The notes: a model not told the origin generated them from the sequence alone. Positions 11,027 to 23,191 are shown, numbered from the stretch's first letter. The stretch: DNA of 64,000 nucleotides from Buchnera aphidicola (Thelaxes suberi) (GCF_964059005.1 NZ_OZ060389.1:446226-510225), one strand, 5' to 3'. Made by a program: numbers and translations.

Positions 11027-11437
11027 TTAATACATCTCTTTATGCACAAAAATAGTTTTTATAGGCAATTTAGCAGAAGCTAGTTTAAAAGCTTCTCTTG
11101 CAAGAAGTTCAGATATTCCATCAATTTCATATAATACTTTCCCTGGTTGTATTAACGCAACCCAATATTCTACATTCCCTTTTCCTTTACCCATACGCAC
11201 CTCTAAAGGTTTTTGAGTAATAGGTTTATCAGGAAAAATTCTAATCCAAATTTTTCCTTGACGTTTGATATATCTTGTAATTGTTCTTCGAGCAGACTCA
11301 ATTTGACGAGCTGTTAAACGACCTCGCGTAACGGCTTTTAAACCAAAAGAACCAAAAACTACAGAACTATTAGTAATTATGCCTCTATTTCTCCCTTTAT
11401 GCATTTTTCTAAATTTAGTACGTTTTGGCTGCAACAT
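11027..11437 (-). CDS. rplP: 50S ribosomal protein L16
   Basis: Large-subunit protein near the A site. It starts [19 protein letters not shown] and contains [19 protein letters not shown] and [16 protein letters not shown]. 136 aa, the E. coli length. In the S10 operon between rpsC and rpmC. Confidence 0.98.
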   Translation of the reverse strand: MLQPKRTKFRKMHKGRNRGIITNSSVVFGSFGLKAVTRGRLTARQIESARRTITRYIKRQGKIWIRIFPDKPITQKPLEVRMGKGKGNVEYWVALIQPGKVLYEIDGISELLAREAFKLASAKLPIKTIFVHKEMY

Positions 11438-11455
11438 AACTATGTTATTCCTTTT

Positions 11456-12160
11456 TTACTTGTATTTTTTTTTAGTATATTTACTTTTTGAAGAAGGTTT
11501 ATTTTTATCAAGATTATAAATCTCTTGCATACCTCCTAATATTTCACCTTTAAAAATCCAGACTTTAACACCTAAAATTCCATACGTAGTCTTAGCTTCA
11601 GAAGAACTATACTCTATATCTGCTCGTAGCGTGTGTAAAGGTATTCTTCCTTCTTTATACCATTCTCTACGAGCAATTTCAGCTCCCCCTAATCGCCCAC
11701 TTACTTCAACTTTAATGCCTTGTGCTCCCTGCCTCATTGCGCTTTGAACCGCTCTTTTCATTGCTCTACGAAACATTACACGTCTTTCTAACTGTGATGT
11801 AATATTATCTGCCACTAATTGTGCATCTAATTCTGGCTTTTTTATTTCAAAAATATTAACTTGAGTAGGTAAGTTAGTTATTTGACTTATTTTTAATCGT
11901 AATTTTTCAACGTCTTCGCCTTTTTTTCCAATTACAATACCAGGCCTCGCTGTATAAATTGTAACTTTAATACTTTTAGATGGACGTTCTATATGAATTT
12001 TAGATATAGAAGCTTTTATCAATTTTTTTTTTAAAAATTGACGTACTTGATAATCACTATGCAAATTATTTGCAAAATCTTGGCTATTAGAAAACCAAAT
12101 TGAATTCCATGCTTTTATTATACCTAATCGCATTCCATTAGGATGTACTTTTTGACCCAT
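11456..12160 (-). CDS. rpsC: 30S ribosomal protein S3
   Basis: Small-subunit protein at the mRNA entry channel. It starts [16 protein letters not shown], has the KH domain with [15 protein letters not shown] near residue 75, and a C-terminal domain with [19 protein letters not shown]. 234 aa (E. coli 233), with a Lys/Ser-rich tail. Confidence 0.98.
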   Translation of the reverse strand: MGQKVHPNGMRLGIIKAWNSIWFSNSQDFANNLHSDYQVRQFLKKKLIKASISKIHIERPSKSIKVTIYTARPGIVIGKKGEDVEKLRLKISQITNLPTQVNIFEIKKPELDAQLVADNITSQLERRVMFRRAMKRAVQSAMRQGAQGIKVEVSGRLGGAEIARREWYKEGRIPLHTLRADIEYSSSEAKTTYGILGVKVWIFKGEILGGMQEIYNLDKNKPSSKSKYTKKKYK

Positions 12161-12174
12161 TATACATATACCTT

Positions 12175-12528
12175 CTATTTTTTAGTATTTGCTTTGGTTA
12201 AATTAGATAATATTAATGTAACATGACTTGTTCTTTTTAAAATACGGTCAGCCTTTCCTTTAGCTCGAGGCATCATTCTTTTTATAGAAGGACCTTCATC
12301 AACAAAAATTGCAGAAATAAATAAATTATCTACATCCATTCCATAATTATGGTCTGCATTTGCAATTGCAGAATTAAGTACTTTTTTAACTATTAATGAT
12401 GCTTTTTTTTTAGTAAAATTCAAAATATTTAATGCTACAACAACTGTTTTACCTCTGATTAAATCACAAACTAACCGAACTTTCTGTGCTGAAGAACGAA
12501 TTTGTTTGCATCGCGATAATACTTTCAT
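12175..12528 (-). CDS. rplV: 50S ribosomal protein L22
   Basis: Tunnel-lining protein. The [17 protein letters not shown] segment and the beta-hairpin [19 protein letters not shown], which reaches into the exit tunnel, are conserved. 117 aa, a few residues longer than E. coli (110) at the C-terminus. Confidence 0.98.
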   Translation of the reverse strand: MKVLSRCKQIRSSAQKVRLVCDLIRGKTVVVALNILNFTKKKASLIVKKVLNSAIANADHNYGMDVDNLFISAIFVDEGPSIKRMMPRAKGKADRILKRTSHVTLILSNLTKANTKK

Positions 12529-12576
12529 ATTAATACCTTCTTTACATTCTATTTAAATATTTATAAAACAATCAAT

Positions 12577-12855
12577 TTAGCGTTTTTTTATTTTTTTATC
12601 CGCAGTATGACCTCTATATGTTCTTGTTAAAGAAAATTCCCCTAATTTATGACCAACCATTTCTTCAGTAATAAAAACAGGAATATGTTGACGACCATTA
12701 TGTACCGAAATTGTTAATCCAATCATATTAGGAAATATAGTAGATCTTCGAGACCAAGTACGAATTGGTTTCTTATCTTTTTTTTGAATAGATTTTTCTA
12801 TTTTTTTAAACAATTTATGATCAATAAAAGGTCCTTTTTTAAGAGAACGAGCCAT
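12577..12855 (-). CDS. rpsS: 30S ribosomal protein S19
   Basis: Small-subunit head protein. It begins [20 protein letters not shown] and contains [20 protein letters not shown] and [15 protein letters not shown]. 92 aa, the E. coli length. In the S10 operon between rplB and rplV. Confidence 0.98.
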   Translation of the reverse strand: MARSLKKGPFIDHKLFKKIEKSIQKKDKKPIRTWSRRSTIFPNMIGLTISVHNGRQHIPVFITEEMVGHKLGEFSLTRTYRGHTADKKIKKR

Positions 12856-12876
12856 GTAATATACTCCTATTTAAAA

Positions 12877-13698
12877 TTATTTTTTACGTCTACGAATAAT
12901 AAACTGATTAGTTCTTTTATTGTTTCTAGTTTTTTTACCTTTTGTTTGAACGCCCCAAGGAGTTACAGGGTGTTTACCAAAATTTCTTCCTTCTCCACCA
13001 CCATGTGGATGATCGACAGGATTCATAGCAGTACCTCGTACTGTTGGTCTTATTCCTCTCCATCGGGAAGATCCAGCTTTACCATATACTTGTAACATAT
13101 GTTCTGTATTACCTACTTCACCTATAGTTGCTCGGCATGAAGCTAAAATTCTTCTCATTTCTCCTGAACGCAATCTTAAAGAAACATATTTATGTTCTCT
13201 TGCTATTAATTGCGCATAGCTTCCAGCAGAACGAGCTAATTGCCCACCCTTACCTGGTTTCATTTCTATGTTGTGAATAACTGATCCGATAGGAATTTTT
13301 TTCATTGGTAACGTATTACCAATTTTTATCTCAGAATTTTCTCCTGATATAACTGTATCTCCTACTTTTATATTTTTTGGAGCTAAAATATAATTTTTTA
13401 ACCCATCTTTATATACAATTAAAGCGATATTTGCAGAGCGGTTAGGATCATATTCTACCCGATATATTTTAGCAGGAATATTATCTTTATTTCTTTTAAA
13501 ATCAATTATACGATATGCTTGTTTGTGGCCTTGACCAATATGACGTGTAGTAATTCTACCTCTATTGTTTCTCCCTCCAGTTCGTTTTTTTTTTAATGTT
13601 AGAGCTTTAATTGGATTTCCTTTATATAAATCTTTATTATAAATTTTAACTAAATGTCTCCTACCCGGAGATGTTGGTTTGCATTTAATAATCGACAT
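12877..13698 (-). CDS. rplB: 50S ribosomal protein L2
   Basis: Large-subunit protein needed for peptidyl transferase assembly. The signature [18 protein letters not shown] lies near residue 223, including the conserved His of the DHPHGGG motif. 273 aa, the E. coli length. In the S10 operon between rplW and rpsS. Confidence 0.99.
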   Translation of the reverse strand: MSIIKCKPTSPGRRHLVKIYNKDLYKGNPIKALTLKKKRTGGRNNRGRITTRHIGQGHKQAYRIIDFKRNKDNIPAKIYRVEYDPNRSANIALIVYKDGLKNYILAPKNIKVGDTVISGENSEIKIGNTLPMKKIPIGSVIHNIEMKPGKGGQLARSAGSYAQLIAREHKYVSLRLRSGEMRRILASCRATIGEVGNTEHMLQVYGKAGSSRWRGIRPTVRGTAMNPVDHPHGGGEGRNFGKHPVTPWGVQTKGKKTRNNKRTNQFIIRRRKK

Positions 13699-13723
13699 GA
13701 TATATTTATCCTTTTACTACTGG

Positions 13724-14023
13724 CTATTTATCACTTATAAAATCTAATTTTTGACCTGGATGAAGAGTAATAAACGCTTTTTTCCATTTTTTAAGCGTAT
13801 AATTTTTACCTTTATGTTTCTTATTTTTACCTTTTACTATCAGCGTGTTAACCTTTTTTACCTGTACTAATAATATTTTTTCTACAGCTTCTTTAACTTC
13901 TAGTTTGTTAGCATCTCGCAACACTTTCAGTATAACTGTGTTTGTTTTTTCTAAAAATATAGAGGATTTTTCTGAAATTTTTGGAGAACATAAAATTTTT
14001 AGTATTCTTGATTCTGGAATCAT
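13724..14023 (-). CDS. rplW: 50S ribosomal protein L23
   Basis: Docking site for trigger factor and SRP at the tunnel exit. It starts [20 protein letters not shown] and contains [14 protein letters not shown]. 99 aa (E. coli 100). Its ATG overlaps the rplD stop (ATGA, 4 nt), so translation is probably coupled. Confidence 0.98.
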   Translation of the reverse strand: MIPESRILKILCSPKISEKSSIFLEKTNTVILKVLRDANKLEVKEAVEKILLVQVKKVNTLIVKGKNKKHKGKNYTLKKWKKAFITLHPGQKLDFISDK

Positions 14024-14628
14024 AATAAAGTTTCCTCTATTTTTTTAATAGCATTAACTGTCATAATAACAGTATTAAAAGCTATCAAACTCACTGGATT
14101 TATTCGGAAAACTTCTTTGACATCACATTTATATAAATTTCTAGATGCTAAATTTAAATTATTATCAATCTTATCTGTAATAATTAATACTTCCTGAAGT
14201 TGCATATCTTTTAATTTTTTAACTAATAATTTTGTTTTTGGTTTATCTAATGAAAAATTATTAAAAATTAATAACCTTTTTTGGCGAATTAATTCAGAAA
14301 AAATACTTTTCATAGATTCTTGATACATTTTTTTATTAACTTTACAAGTATAATTCTTAGGTTTTGCTGCAAAAGTTACACCTCCTGAACGCCAAATAGG
14401 ACTTCTAATTGACCCTGCTCTTGCCCTTCCTGTTCCTTTTTGTCTCCAAGGTTTTTTACCCGATCCAGAAACTTCAGCTCTACTTTTATTTGATCGACTA
14501 CCTGTTCTAGATCCATTAGAATATGCAACAACCACTTGATGAACTAAAGATTCATTAAAATTACGCCGAAAGACAGTATCAGATACTGTTATTTTATCAT
14601 TTGTATCCTTTAAAAATAACTCTATCAT
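14020..14628 (-). CDS. rplD: 50S ribosomal protein L4
   Basis: Large-subunit protein and, in E. coli, the autoregulator of the S10 operon. From the ATG at 14628 it has 202 aa (E. coli 201), starting [18 protein letters not shown], with AGGAG a few bases upstream. An in-frame start at 14703 inside rplC is not supported. The [18 protein letters not shown] loop and [15 protein letters not shown] are diagnostic. Confidence 0.98.
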   Translation of the reverse strand: MIELFLKDTNDKITVSDTVFRRNFNESLVHQVVVAYSNGSRTGSRSNKSRAEVSGSGKKPWRQKGTGRARAGSIRSPIWRSGGVTFAAKPKNYTCKVNKKMYQESMKSIFSELIRQKRLLIFNNFSLDKPKTKLLVKKLKDMQLQEVLIITDKIDNNLNLASRNLYKCDVKEVFRINPVSLIAFNTVIMTVNAIKKIEETLL

Positions 14629-14644
14629 ATTTAAATTACTCCTA

Positions 14645-15274
14645 TCACAACTTGATGGCTGGTTTAATAACGAGATTACTATTAATCGATCCAGGCACTC
14701 CACCTTTAACTAAAAGTATTTTTTCATCCACATCTATATGTATAATTTTAATATTTTGTATAGTCACTCGATGGTTACCTAAATGACCAGCCATTTTTTT
14801 TCCTTTAAAAACTCTACCAGGTGTTTGATTTTGACCAATAGAACCAGGAGCTCGATGAGATAGAGAATTACCGTGTGTAGCATCTTGTGTTCTAAAATTC
14901 CATCTTTTTACTGTTCCTGCAAATCCTTTACCTTTAGCAATACCTGTAATATCTACTTTTTTAACATTATTAAAAACATTAATTTTTATTTTTTTTCCTA
15001 CATTATAATCTTGAACATTGATTATACGAAATTCCCATAAACCAATCCCTGGATGAACTCCAGCTTTCTTAAAATGACCAAAATCCGGTTTATTAACTTT
15101 ATGTATTTTTTTTACGCCAGTTGTTATTTGAATCGCATATCTATTGTTTGTAATATCGTGCTTAATTTGTGTAACATAATGATCATTAATTTTAATTACA
15201 CTTACTGGAATAGATATGCCTTCTTCATTGAAAATACGAGTCATACCTACTTTTTTTCCAACTAAACCTATCAT
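14645..15274 (-). CDS. rplC: 50S ribosomal protein L3
   Basis: Early assembly protein of the large subunit. It starts [19 protein letters not shown] and carries the extended loop [20 protein letters not shown] with the Gln that PrmB methylates in E. coli. 209 aa, the E. coli length. Second gene of the S10 operon. Confidence 0.98.
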   Translation of the reverse strand: MIGLVGKKVGMTRIFNEEGISIPVSVIKINDHYVTQIKHDITNNRYAIQITTGVKKIHKVNKPDFGHFKKAGVHPGIGLWEFRIINVQDYNVGKKIKINVFNNVKKVDITGIAKGKGFAGTVKRWNFRTQDATHGNSLSHRAPGSIGQNQTPGRVFKGKKMAGHLGNHRVTIQNIKIIHIDVDEKILLVKGGVPGSINSNLVIKPAIKL

Positions 15275-15310
15275 AATATTTAACCTTTATTATTACTAAC
15301 ATAGAAAAAA

Positions 15311-15625
<315 letters not shown>

Positions 15626-15669
15626 CTAAGTACTCCAAATTATTTATACAAATAAAAATTACAAAAAAA

Positions 15670-15698
15670 TGTATAATAATATACAAATATTTTGTAAA
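15670..15698 (-). promoter_or_regulatory. Sigma70-like promoter of the S10 operon
   Basis: Read on the minus strand, TTTACA at 15698-15693 and TATACA at 15675-15670 are separated by exactly 17 bp. Transcription would start near 15663, about 40 nt before the rpsJ ATG. Position and spacing are good, but A+T-rich DNA yields such matches easily. Confidence 0.5.
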
Positions 15699-15714
15699 AT
15701 AATTTATTATAAAA

Positions 15715-15729
15715 CTCTTAAATTAAGAG
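15715..15729. promoter_or_regulatory. Dyad upstream of the S10 promoter
   Basis: CTCTTAA-A-TTAAGAG is a perfect 7-bp dyad with one central base. It lies 17 bp upstream of the candidate -35 element of rpsJ. It could be an operator relic or chance; no regulator is identifiable. Confidence 0.3.
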
Positions 15730-15810
15730 CATTGTTATTCATAATAATAAAATTTAATAATACATTTTTTACTTTACCTTATTTTTAATACATAACAACA
15801 TTTATATAAA

Positions 15811-15846
15811 ATCAAGAAAAGAGAATTATTGTACCCTTTCCTTGAT
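15811..15846 (-). terminator. Terminator of the str operon after tufA
   Basis: On the minus strand the 13-nt arms at 15846-15834 and 15823-15811 pair fully when two G-U pairs are allowed, around a 10-nt loop. The sequence after the stem begins with a short T-rich stretch. It lies 64 nt beyond the tufA stop and separates the str from the S10 transcription unit. Confidence 0.65.
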
Positions 15847-15909
15847 ATTAATAGTTAATAAAAATTTATTTTATTATAGTTTTTATTAAAAATAAACATG
15901 AAATATTTT

Positions 15910-17094
15910 TTAATCAATAATTTTAGAAACAACTCCCGCACCAACAGTCCTACCACCCTCTCTTATTGCAAACCGTAATCCTTCCTCCATGGCAATAGGA
16001 TTAATTAAAGTAACAACCATTTCAATATTATCTCCAGGCATTACCATTTCAACAGTTTCTGGAAATTCAATAGAACCGGTAACATCAGTAGTTCGAAAAT
16101 AAAATTGAGGGCGATAACCTTTAAAAAACGGAGTATGACGTCCTCCTTCTTCTTTCGACAAAACATATACTTTAGATTCAAACTTAGTATGCGGATGAAT
16201 ACTTCCTGGTTTTGATAAAACCTGACCTCTTTCTATTTCGTCTCGTTTAGTTCCACGTAATAATACACCTACATTTTCTCCAGCTCTACCTTCGTCTAAT
16301 AATTTCCTAAACATTTCAACTCCAGTACAAGTTGTTTTTACTGTAGGTTTAATACCAACAATCTCTACTTCTTCACCTACTTTTATAATACCTCTTTCAA
16401 CACGACCAGTAACTACCGTTCCTCTTCCAGAAATAGAAAATACATCTTCTATTGGTAATAGAAATGGACGATTAATAGCTCTTTTAGGTTCGGGAATATA
16501 AGCATCCAAAAAATTTGCTAAATCAATAATTTTTTCTTCCCAATGAGGATCACCTTCTAAAGCTTTTAACGCAGAACCTCGAACAATCGGGGTATCTTCA
16601 CCAGGAAAATCATATTGTGTTAATAAATCTCTTACTTCCATTTCAACTAATTCTAATAATTCTTCATCATCAACCATATCGCATTTATTTAAAAAAACAA
16701 CAATATATGGAACGCCTACTTGTCTACCTAATAATATATGTTCACGTGTTTGAGGCATTGGTCCATCTGTAGCAGCAACAACTAAAATAGCACCATCCAT
16801 TTGAGCCGCTCCGGTAATCATATTTTTTATATAATCAGCATGTCCTGGACAATCAACATGAGCATAATGACGTTTATCTGTATCATATTCGACATGAGAT
16901 GTATTAATAGTAATCCCACGAGCTTTTTCTTCAGGTGCGTTATCTATTTGATCAAAGGCACGAGCAGATCCACCATATTTTTTTGATAAAACAGTAGTAA
17001 TTGCCGCTGTTAAAGTAGTCTTGCCATGGTCAACATGCCCAATTGTACCAACATTAATATGCGGTTTAGATCGTTTAAAAATTTCTTTTGACAC
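15910..17094 (-). CDS. tufA: Elongation factor Tu
   Basis: GTPase that delivers aminoacyl-tRNA to the ribosome. G1 motif GHVDHGKT at residues 19-26, DCPGHADY near 81 and NKCD near 136, followed by the two beta-barrel domains. 394 aa, the E. coli length. Last gene of the str operon, 77 nt downstream of fusA. Its codons are visibly less A+T biased than those of its neighbours, as expected for a very highly expressed gene. Confidence 0.99.
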   Translation of the reverse strand: MSKEIFKRSKPHINVGTIGHVDHGKTTLTAAITTVLSKKYGGSARAFDQIDNAPEEKARGITINTSHVEYDTDKRHYAHVDCPGHADYIKNMITGAAQMDGAILVVAATDGPMPQTREHILLGRQVGVPYIVVFLNKCDMVDDEELLELVEMEVRDLLTQYDFPGEDTPIVRGSALKALEGDPHWEEKIIDLANFLDAYIPEPKRAINRPFLLPIEDVFSISGRGTVVTGRVERGIIKVGEEVEIVGIKPTVKTTCTGVEMFRKLLDEGRAGENVGVLLRGTKRDEIERGQVLSKPGSIHPHTKFESKVYVLSKEEGGRHTPFFKGYRPQFYFRTTDVTGSIEFPETVEMVMPGDNIEMVVTLINPIAMEEGLRFAIREGGRTVGAGVVSKIID

Positions 17095-17171
17095 AATAAT
17101 ACTCCTTTATTTATTACTTTAAAATCACTTAATACTATTTATATATGTAATTAAAATTAATGCTATTTATT

Positions 17172-19274
17172 TTATTTTTCTATAATTGATGCAGATATAT
17201 TTTCTGGAGCGTCTTGATATTTTAAAAATTCCATAGAATAAGAAGCCCTCCCTTGTGTTTGAGATCGTAAATCAGTAGAATACCCAAACATTTCAGATAA
17301 AGGAACTTTAGCTTTAATAAGTCGAATGTTAATAGATTCTTGCATTCCTTCAATAATACCTCTACGTCGACTTAAATCACCAATAACTTCTCCCATATAT
17401 TCTTCAGGAGTTTCTACCTCTACTTGCATAATCGGTTCAAGTAAAACCGGATTAGCTTGCTTAAATGCAGATTTAAACGCAGATGAAGCTGCTAATTTAA
17501 ATGCAATTTCAGAAGAATCTACATCGTGATAAGATCCAAAATGTAATCTTACACCTATATTTACAACAGGATAACCAGCTAAAGGTCCTGACTTTAATTG
17601 TTCTTGAATACCTTTGTCAATTGCAGAAATATATTCTCCTGGAATCACACCCCCTTTTATTTCATTAACAAAAGTATAAGATTGATTATCTTCGTTATTT
17701 AACGGAAATAAATCAATAACAACATGTCCATACTGACCACGACCACCAGATTGCTTGATATATTTTCCTTCAATATCATTGATTCTCTTTCTAATAGTTT
17801 CACGATATGCAACTTGAGGAGTTCCAATATTAGCATCTATGTTGAATTCTCTTTTCATCCGATCAACAATAATTTCTAAATGTAATTCACCCATTCCAGA
17901 AATAATTGTTTGATTTGACTCTTGATCTATATGTACCTTAAATGAAGGATCTTCTTTGGCTAATCGAGCTAATGAGACTCCCATTTTTTCCTGATCAGAT
18001 TTTGTTTTAGGCTCTACAGAAATTGCTATAACAGGGTCTGGAAATTCCATTTTTTCTAAAATAATAGGATTTTGTAAATCACATAATGTATCCCCTGTAG
18101 TTACATCTTTTAATCCAATAGCTGCAGCAATATCTCCTGCTCTTACTTCTTTTACTTCTTCACGTTTATTTGCATGCATTTGTACAATTCGACCTAGCCG
18201 TTCTTTTTGTAATTTTACTGAATTTAATATTATATCTCCTGAGCGAACAATACCAGAATAAACCCTAAAAAAAGTTAAATTACCAACAAATGGATCATTA
18301 GCAATTTTAAACGCTAAAGCTGAAAAAGGTTCAGAATCATTTGCAGTTCGTATTTGTTTTTTTTTAATCTGATTATTTTCTTGCGCTCCATATATAGGAG
18401 GAACATCATTAGGAGCTGGTAAATATTCAATAATTGCATCTAATAAAGCTTGAACTCCTTTATTTTTAAAAGCTGATCCGCATGTAACTAAAAGTATCTC
18501 GTTATTTAATACTTTTTTTCTTAATGAAGTTATTATTTCTTCATGAGAAATAAATTCCTCTAATAAATATTTTTCCATCAAATTTTCATCAGAATCAGCA
18601 ATACATTCTAAAATTTTATTTCTCCATAATTGAGCGGTATCTTTTAAATCATCAGGAATAATTTCATAACTAAATGTTAAACCTTGATCATCATTCCATC
18701 GTATTGCTTTCATTTTAATTAAATCAACAATACCTTGAAAACTTTCTTCTTTACCTATTGGAATCTGTATTGGTATTGCTGATACATTTAAACACTGTTC
18801 AATTTGACTAACTACTTTAAAAAAATCAGCTCCCATTCGATCCATTTTATTAATAAAAGCAATTCTTGGAATATGATATTTTTGTGCCTGTCTCCACACT
18901 GTTTCAGATTGCGGTTGTACTCCTCCCACTGCACAATATACCATTACTACACCATCTAAAACTCGTAATGATCGTTCTACCTCTATTGTAAAATCGACAT
19001 GACCTGGAGTATCAATAATATTTATCCTATGAGGAAGATATTGCTTTGCCATCCCAGACCAAAAAGTAGTCGTCGCAGCAGAAGTAATCGTAATACCTCG
19101 TTCCTGTTCCTGTTCCATCCAATCCATTGTAGCTGCACCATCGTGCACTTCCCCAATTTTATGATTAATTCCAGTATAAAACAAAATACGCTCTGTAGTA
19201 GTGGTTTTTCCAGCATCAATATGAGCGCTAATACCAATATTTCTATATTGCATAATAGGCGTTGAACGAACCAT
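17172..19274 (-). CDS. fusA: Elongation factor G
   Basis: Translocation GTPase. P-loop AHIDAGKT at residues 17-24, DTPGHVDF near 88 and NKMD near 142; the C-terminal domains include [16 protein letters not shown] and [12 protein letters not shown]. 700 aa (E. coli 704). In the str operon between rpsG and tufA. Confidence 0.99.
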   Translation of the reverse strand: MVRSTPIMQYRNIGISAHIDAGKTTTTERILFYTGINHKIGEVHDGAATMDWMEQEQERGITITSAATTTFWSGMAKQYLPHRINIIDTPGHVDFTIEVERSLRVLDGVVMVYCAVGGVQPQSETVWRQAQKYHIPRIAFINKMDRMGADFFKVVSQIEQCLNVSAIPIQIPIGKEESFQGIVDLIKMKAIRWNDDQGLTFSYEIIPDDLKDTAQLWRNKILECIADSDENLMEKYLLEEFISHEEIITSLRKKVLNNEILLVTCGSAFKNKGVQALLDAIIEYLPAPNDVPPIYGAQENNQIKKKQIRTANDSEPFSALAFKIANDPFVGNLTFFRVYSGIVRSGDIILNSVKLQKERLGRIVQMHANKREEVKEVRAGDIAAAIGLKDVTTGDTLCDLQNPIILEKMEFPDPVIAISVEPKTKSDQEKMGVSLARLAKEDPSFKVHIDQESNQTIISGMGELHLEIIVDRMKREFNIDANIGTPQVAYRETIRKRINDIEGKYIKQSGGRGQYGHVVIDLFPLNNEDNQSYTFVNEIKGGVIPGEYISAIDKGIQEQLKSGPLAGYPVVNIGVRLHFGSYHDVDSSEIAFKLAASSAFKSAFKQANPVLLEPIMQVEVETPEEYMGEVIGDLSRRRGIIEGMQESINIRLIKAKVPLSEMFGYSTDLRSQTQGRASYSMEFLKYQDAPENISASIIEK

Positions 19275-19365
19275 ATTTTTCTCTATTTTTTTATCGATTT
19301 ATAGTAAATAACTTTTTTATTTTTCATATATTAAATTGATAAAATTAATTTTTTAATAACTAAAA

Positions 19366-19836
19366 TCACCATCGATAATGCGCAAATGCTTTATTAGCTT
19401 CGGCCATTTTATGGATTTCTTCTCTCTTTTTTACAGCTAATCCTTTATTTTCTGATGCATCTTGTAATTCATAATACAACCGCAAAGACATAGAATTATC
19501 ATTTCTTTTTCTTGCAGCATCAATAATCCATCGCATTGCTAATGTATTTCTTCGAACTAGTCGTACTTCTACTGGAACTTGATATGTTGAACCTCCTACT
19601 CTTCTAGATTTTACTTCTACTGTAGGACGAACATTTTCTAAAGCAGATTCAAATACTTCTAATGCTGGTTTGTTTAATTTTTTTGATAAAGAATCTAAAG
19701 CTGAATACACGATATCTTCAGCTACAGTTTTTTTTCCGTCTATCATTAATATATTTATAAACTTAGACAACAATTCTGATACAAACTTTGGATCAGGAAC
19801 GATTTTTCTTGATCCAATTGCTCGACGTCTAGACAT
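19366..19836 (-). CDS. rpsG: 30S ribosomal protein S7
   Basis: Head-assembly protein and, in E. coli, the repressor of the str operon. It starts [18 protein letters not shown] and contains [19 protein letters not shown]. 156 aa, matching the shorter S7 form. Between rpsL and fusA. Confidence 0.98.
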   Translation of the reverse strand: MSRRRAIGSRKIVPDPKFVSELLSKFINILMIDGKKTVAEDIVYSALDSLSKKLNKPALEVFESALENVRPTVEVKSRRVGGSTYQVPVEVRLVRRNTLAMRWIIDAARKRNDNSMSLRLYYELQDASENKGLAVKKREEIHKMAEANKAFAHYRW

Positions 19837-19895
19837 ATTACTTCCCTATAGAATTATCTTTTTACAACTATATTTATATACATTGTTAATAATAT

Positions 19896-20270
19896 TTAAG
19901 ATTTAACTTTCTTTACTCCATACTTAGAACGAGATTTTTTTCTATCTTTTACTCCTGCACAATCTAAAGAACCTCGCACTACATGATATCTAACACCTGG
20001 TAAATCTTTCACGCGGCCCCCTCTTATTAAAATTACAGAATGCTCTTGTAGATTATGACCCTCTCCTCCAATATATGCTGTTACTTCAAAACCATTTGTT
20101 AGACGTACTCGACATACTTTTCTAAGAGCAGAATTGGGTTTTTTAGGAGTTGTTGTATAAACTCGAGTACATACCCCTCGTTTTTGTGGTGATTTACTTA
20201 AAGCTGGAACATTATTTTTTAATATTTTTTTCTTTCTTGGTTTTCTTACTAATTGATTTACTGTAGACAT
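19896..20270 (-). CDS. rpsL: 30S ribosomal protein S12
   Basis: Decoding-centre protein. It starts [19 protein letters not shown] and carries the invariant [19 protein letters not shown] and [13 protein letters not shown]. The lysines at the classical streptomycin positions are wild type. 124 aa, the E. coli length. First gene of the str operon, 78 nt downstream of tusB. Confidence 0.99.
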   Translation of the reverse strand: MSTVNQLVRKPRKKKILKNNVPALSKSPQKRGVCTRVYTTTPKKPNSALRKVCRVRLTNGFEVTAYIGGEGHNLQEHSVILIRGGRVKDLPGVRYHVVRGSLDCAGVKDRKKSRSKYGVKKVKS

Positions 20271-20348
20271 AAAATTATTCCAACAAATTTTATATATTGC
20301 AAAAATATATGGGTTTAGTTTTTATTAAAATTATATTTTTTTATATAT

Positions 20349-20636
20349 TTACCATTTAATTTGATTTTTATGTTTTACTGTTAAATATACAAATTTTGAA
20401 TAATTAATAATACGAAAAACAGGATTAACCTTAGATAATAACCCTCTAGCTAATAAATCCTCTTTAAGTACAAATAAAGAACACGGAGCAGATTGAAATT
20501 CATGACAAAATACATTATTAGCTAAACTAATAAAAACTCCATTTTGTAATGCAATAAAATCATCTAATGGTTCTAACATCTGATTTATTAATAAAACATT
20601 GGTTTCAAAAGGTGATTGCATTAACATATGTAACAT
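20349..20636 (-). CDS. tusB: Sulfurtransferase complex subunit TusB
   Basis: Part of the TusBCD heterohexamer that relays sulfur from TusA to TusE for 2-thiolation of U34 in tRNA-Lys, -Glu and -Gln. Sequence conservation is modest: MLHMLMQSPFETNVLLINQM, a central FISLANNVF strand and LLARGLLSKV. 95 aa, the E. coli length. The gene order tusD-tusC-tusB-rpsL is the E. coli order and is the main support. TusB itself has no active-site cysteine. Confidence 0.88.
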   Translation of the reverse strand: MLHMLMQSPFETNVLLINQMLEPLDDFIALQNGVFISLANNVFCHEFQSAPCSLFVLKEDLLARGLLSKVNPVFRIINYSKFVYLTVKHKNQIKW

Positions 20637-20652
20637 TGAATTTACTACTTTT

Positions 20653-21036
20653 TTAAAATTTTAAAATAAAATTACACTTTTTAATTTTTTCTGAAATTTT
20701 ACTAATATTAAAAATATTTACAGGAACTATAAAATCATTGTTAGAAAACAATCCTCTTTTTTGTAATGACTCAATAGAAATATAAAAATTAATTAATTTA
20801 TACATTTTAAATATTTTAAAAGAAAGAGATGAATTATGACAATTAATATAATTAGGATTTTGATGATTTAATATTTGAAATATTCCATCTTCAAGAAAAA
20901 ATAAACTTATTTTTTTTTCTAAAGAAGCTAGAACTAATGCAATATTTAAACCTTCATAACCTATATTATTTTCATATGGAGCTGAAGAAAAAATAATAGC
21001 AAAAGATTTATACTGCTTAAATGAAGATGTATTCAT
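20653..21036 (-). CDS. tusC: Sulfurtransferase complex subunit TusC
   Basis: DsrF-like non-catalytic subunit of the TusBCD complex. It shows the DsrE/F fold pattern: a first strand AIIFSSAPYENNIGYEGLNI, an ALVLASLEKKISLFFLEDG segment and a late SLQKRGL motif. 127 aa, slightly longer than E. coli (119). Between tusD and tusB; identity rests partly on position. Confidence 0.88.
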   Translation of the reverse strand: MNTSSFKQYKSFAIIFSSAPYENNIGYEGLNIALVLASLEKKISLFFLEDGIFQILNHQNPNYINCHNSSLSFKIFKMYKLINFYISIESLQKRGLFSNNDFIVPVNIFNISKISEKIKKCNFILKF

Positions 21037-21065
21037 TATTTTTATATTTTTAAATAAAAAAGAAA

Positions 21066-21455
21066 TTAAAATTGTATTATTCTATCACATTTATAAGTCA
21101 ATAATAACCATTCAGTATAACCAATTAAATTACAAGAAGGATACATATTCATATAATTTAAATACTTTGTACTTTTTACCTCATTTTTTGATACAATACC
21201 TCGTTCTATACTTGTTTTTGAGCATACATAAATAGGAAAATTATAATTTATAGACAATTTATTCCATTCTAAACCTAAATTAATTTGATCGTATGACGTT
21301 GTAATCATATTATTAGCATGTAATACAGCATCAAAATAAAAAAATACATTATTTAATTTATGACCTAATTTTAGTAAAGAACAAGCAAATAAAAATGCAC
21401 TATTAGAATTTTCTTTATTTAAAAAAAAATCACTAACCATGATTACAAACTGCAT
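21066..21455 (-). CDS. tusD: Sulfurtransferase complex subunit TusD
   Basis: Catalytic DsrE-like subunit of TusBCD. The cysteine in IYVCSKTSIERGIV (near residue 77) matches the sulfur-carrying Cys of E. coli TusD. 129 aa against 128. First gene of the tus-str run, with a possible extended -10 promoter about 65 bp upstream. TusA, TusE and MnmA are not in this window. Confidence 0.92.
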   Translation of the reverse strand: MQFVIMVSDFFLNKENSNSAFLFACSLLKLGHKLNNVFFYFDAVLHANNMITTSYDQINLGLEWNKLSINYNFPIYVCSKTSIERGIVSKNEVKSTKYLNYMNMYPSCNLIGYTEWLLLTYKCDRIIQF

Positions 21456-21520
21456 ATATTTAACCCAAAATTAAATAATTATTTTCTTAAAGTCAATCTA
21501 ATTATATTTTATATATTATA

Positions 21521-21549
21521 ATTATATCACATAGTATGTTTTATACTAA
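21521..21549 (-). promoter_or_regulatory. Possible extended -10 promoter for tusD and the str cluster
   Basis: Read on the minus strand, TGATATAAT at 21529-21521 is a perfect TATAAT with the upstream TG of extended -10 promoters. The -35 region near 21549-21544 (TTAGTA) is weak. Transcription would start near 21514, giving a leader of about 59 nt before tusD. Confidence 0.4.
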
Positions 21550-21687
21550 AATACTTTAATAATACATATTATTTATCTAAAAAATTAATTTCAAATTAAA
21601 TATATTCTATAAATAGAGATTTATTTTTATCTCATTTTTGTATTAAAAATATATTATTTTTCTTTTAATAAAATATTTTTTATGCTA

Positions 21688-22908
21688 TTAACAATACGAT
21701 AATTCTTTTAATGATTGATCAAAACGTTCTAACCCCATGGAAATATCTTTATAACTAATATTTAAAGGAGGAGCAATTCGAAGCACATTTTTACCTGCAT
21801 GTAATAAAATTAAACCGTTTTTTTGAGTTGTCTCTATGACATCTTTTATACTAAAATTACAATCTTGATTTAACTCTATTCCTAATAATAAACCTTTTCC
21901 GCGTATCGTTTTCAAAAAATTATATTTTGAATTAATTTTTTTTATTTTTTTTATAAAAAATAAACTTTTTCTTCTAATAGATTTTAGAAAACTATCTTGA
22001 TTTACTATATCTAATACTGCATTGGCAATCGAACAAGCTAAAGGATTACCTCCATAAGTTGTTCCATGCAATCCTGGATGTAATGAAACAGCAATTTCTT
22101 TTGTAGTTAATACTGCACTTATAGGAAATCCTCCTCCTAATGATTTTGCTAAAGTCATAATATCCGGACAGACATTATATTGTTCATATGCAAATAAAGT
22201 TCCAGTTCTGCCAATTCCTGTTTGTACTTCATCAAAAATTAATAAAACATTATGAATATTACATAATTCGCGTAATTTTCTAATAAAAAATAGCTCTGCT
22301 GGTATAATACCACCCTCTCCTTGTATTAATTCGACAATTACTGCACAAGTTTTTGAATTAATTACATGTTCAATTTCAATAATATTATTAAATGCAATGT
22401 GATTAATTCCTCCAAATATAATGTTAGAATTAAATACAGAAGAATATCTTGATTGACCTCCTACTGATACTGTAAATAATGTCCTTCCGTGAAAAGAGTT
22501 ATAAAAAGAAACGATATTATTTTTTTTTTTATTATATTTAATTGCAGCATAATATAAAGCAATTTTTAAAGCAGCTTCATTAGCTTCAGCTCCAGAATTA
22601 GCAAAAAAAACATAATCAGCAAAACTAGATTGTACTAATTTTTTTGCTAAATCTAAAGATGGTATATTTGTAAAAATATTACTAATATGCCACAAATATT
22701 TACTTTGTTTTTTTAAAACTCTGTTTAATAAATAGTGAGAGTGACCTAATGGCAAAACAGCGATACCTCCAGAAAAATCAACATACTGTTTTCCATTTTG
22801 ATCCCATAAATAACAACCCTTACCTTTTATTGGAATAATAGATCGAGGTTGATAAAATGGAATCATATATTTATAAAACATTGATAAGTCTTTTTTTAAA
22901 TCAGACAT
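21688..22908 (-). CDS. argD: Acetylornithine/succinyldiaminopimelate aminotransferase
   Basis: PLP aminotransferase used in arginine synthesis (N-acetylornithine) and, in enterobacteria, also in lysine synthesis (N-succinyl-diaminopimelate). Class-III fold signatures: FANSGAEANEAALKIA near residue 105, LIFDEVQTGIGRTG near 225 and the PLP-binding Lys in DIMTLAKSLGGGFP near 255. 406 aa, the E. coli length. It supplies two amino acids that aphids cannot make. It stands alone, divergent from tsgA. Confidence 0.95.
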   Translation of the reverse strand: MSDLKKDLSMFYKYMIPFYQPRSIIPIKGKGCYLWDQNGKQYVDFSGGIAVLPLGHSHYLLNRVLKKQSKYLWHISNIFTNIPSLDLAKKLVQSSFADYVFFANSGAEANEAALKIALYYAAIKYNKKKNNIVSFYNSFHGRTLFTVSVGGQSRYSSVFNSNIIFGGINHIAFNNIIEIEHVINSKTCAVIVELIQGEGGIIPAELFFIRKLRELCNIHNVLLIFDEVQTGIGRTGTLFAYEQYNVCPDIMTLAKSLGGGFPISAVLTTKEIAVSLHPGLHGTTYGGNPLACSIANAVLDIVNQDSFLKSIRRKSLFFIKKIKKINSKYNFLKTIRGKGLLLGIELNQDCNFSIKDVIETTQKNGLILLHAGKNVLRIAPPLNISYKDISMGLERFDQSLKELSYC

Positions 22909-23191
22909 ACACCTTTACTCTCCGCAAAGTTATGTTAAGAAAAGTAGTTTTTATTTTTTGATATACATAAAAAAAATAAAAAAAATTATATTCATATTTT
23001 AATATGTTGATAGTAAAAATATTTTTATTATAAAACTTTTATATTATGTAAATAATTTTTAACTATTTATTGAATAATTAATTTTGTATTTTTATATATA
23101 TTTTATACAAAATATATATAATACAATTAAATAATTATGTATTTCATATTAAAAAATAATTTTTGTTATAATTATTAGGAATAACAATTCA

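Noticed and set aside
21468..21496. TTGACT-17-TAATTT on the minus strand as the tusD promoter
   Set aside because: Transcription would start only about six bases before the ATG, leaving no room for a ribosome binding site; the extended -10 further upstream fits better.
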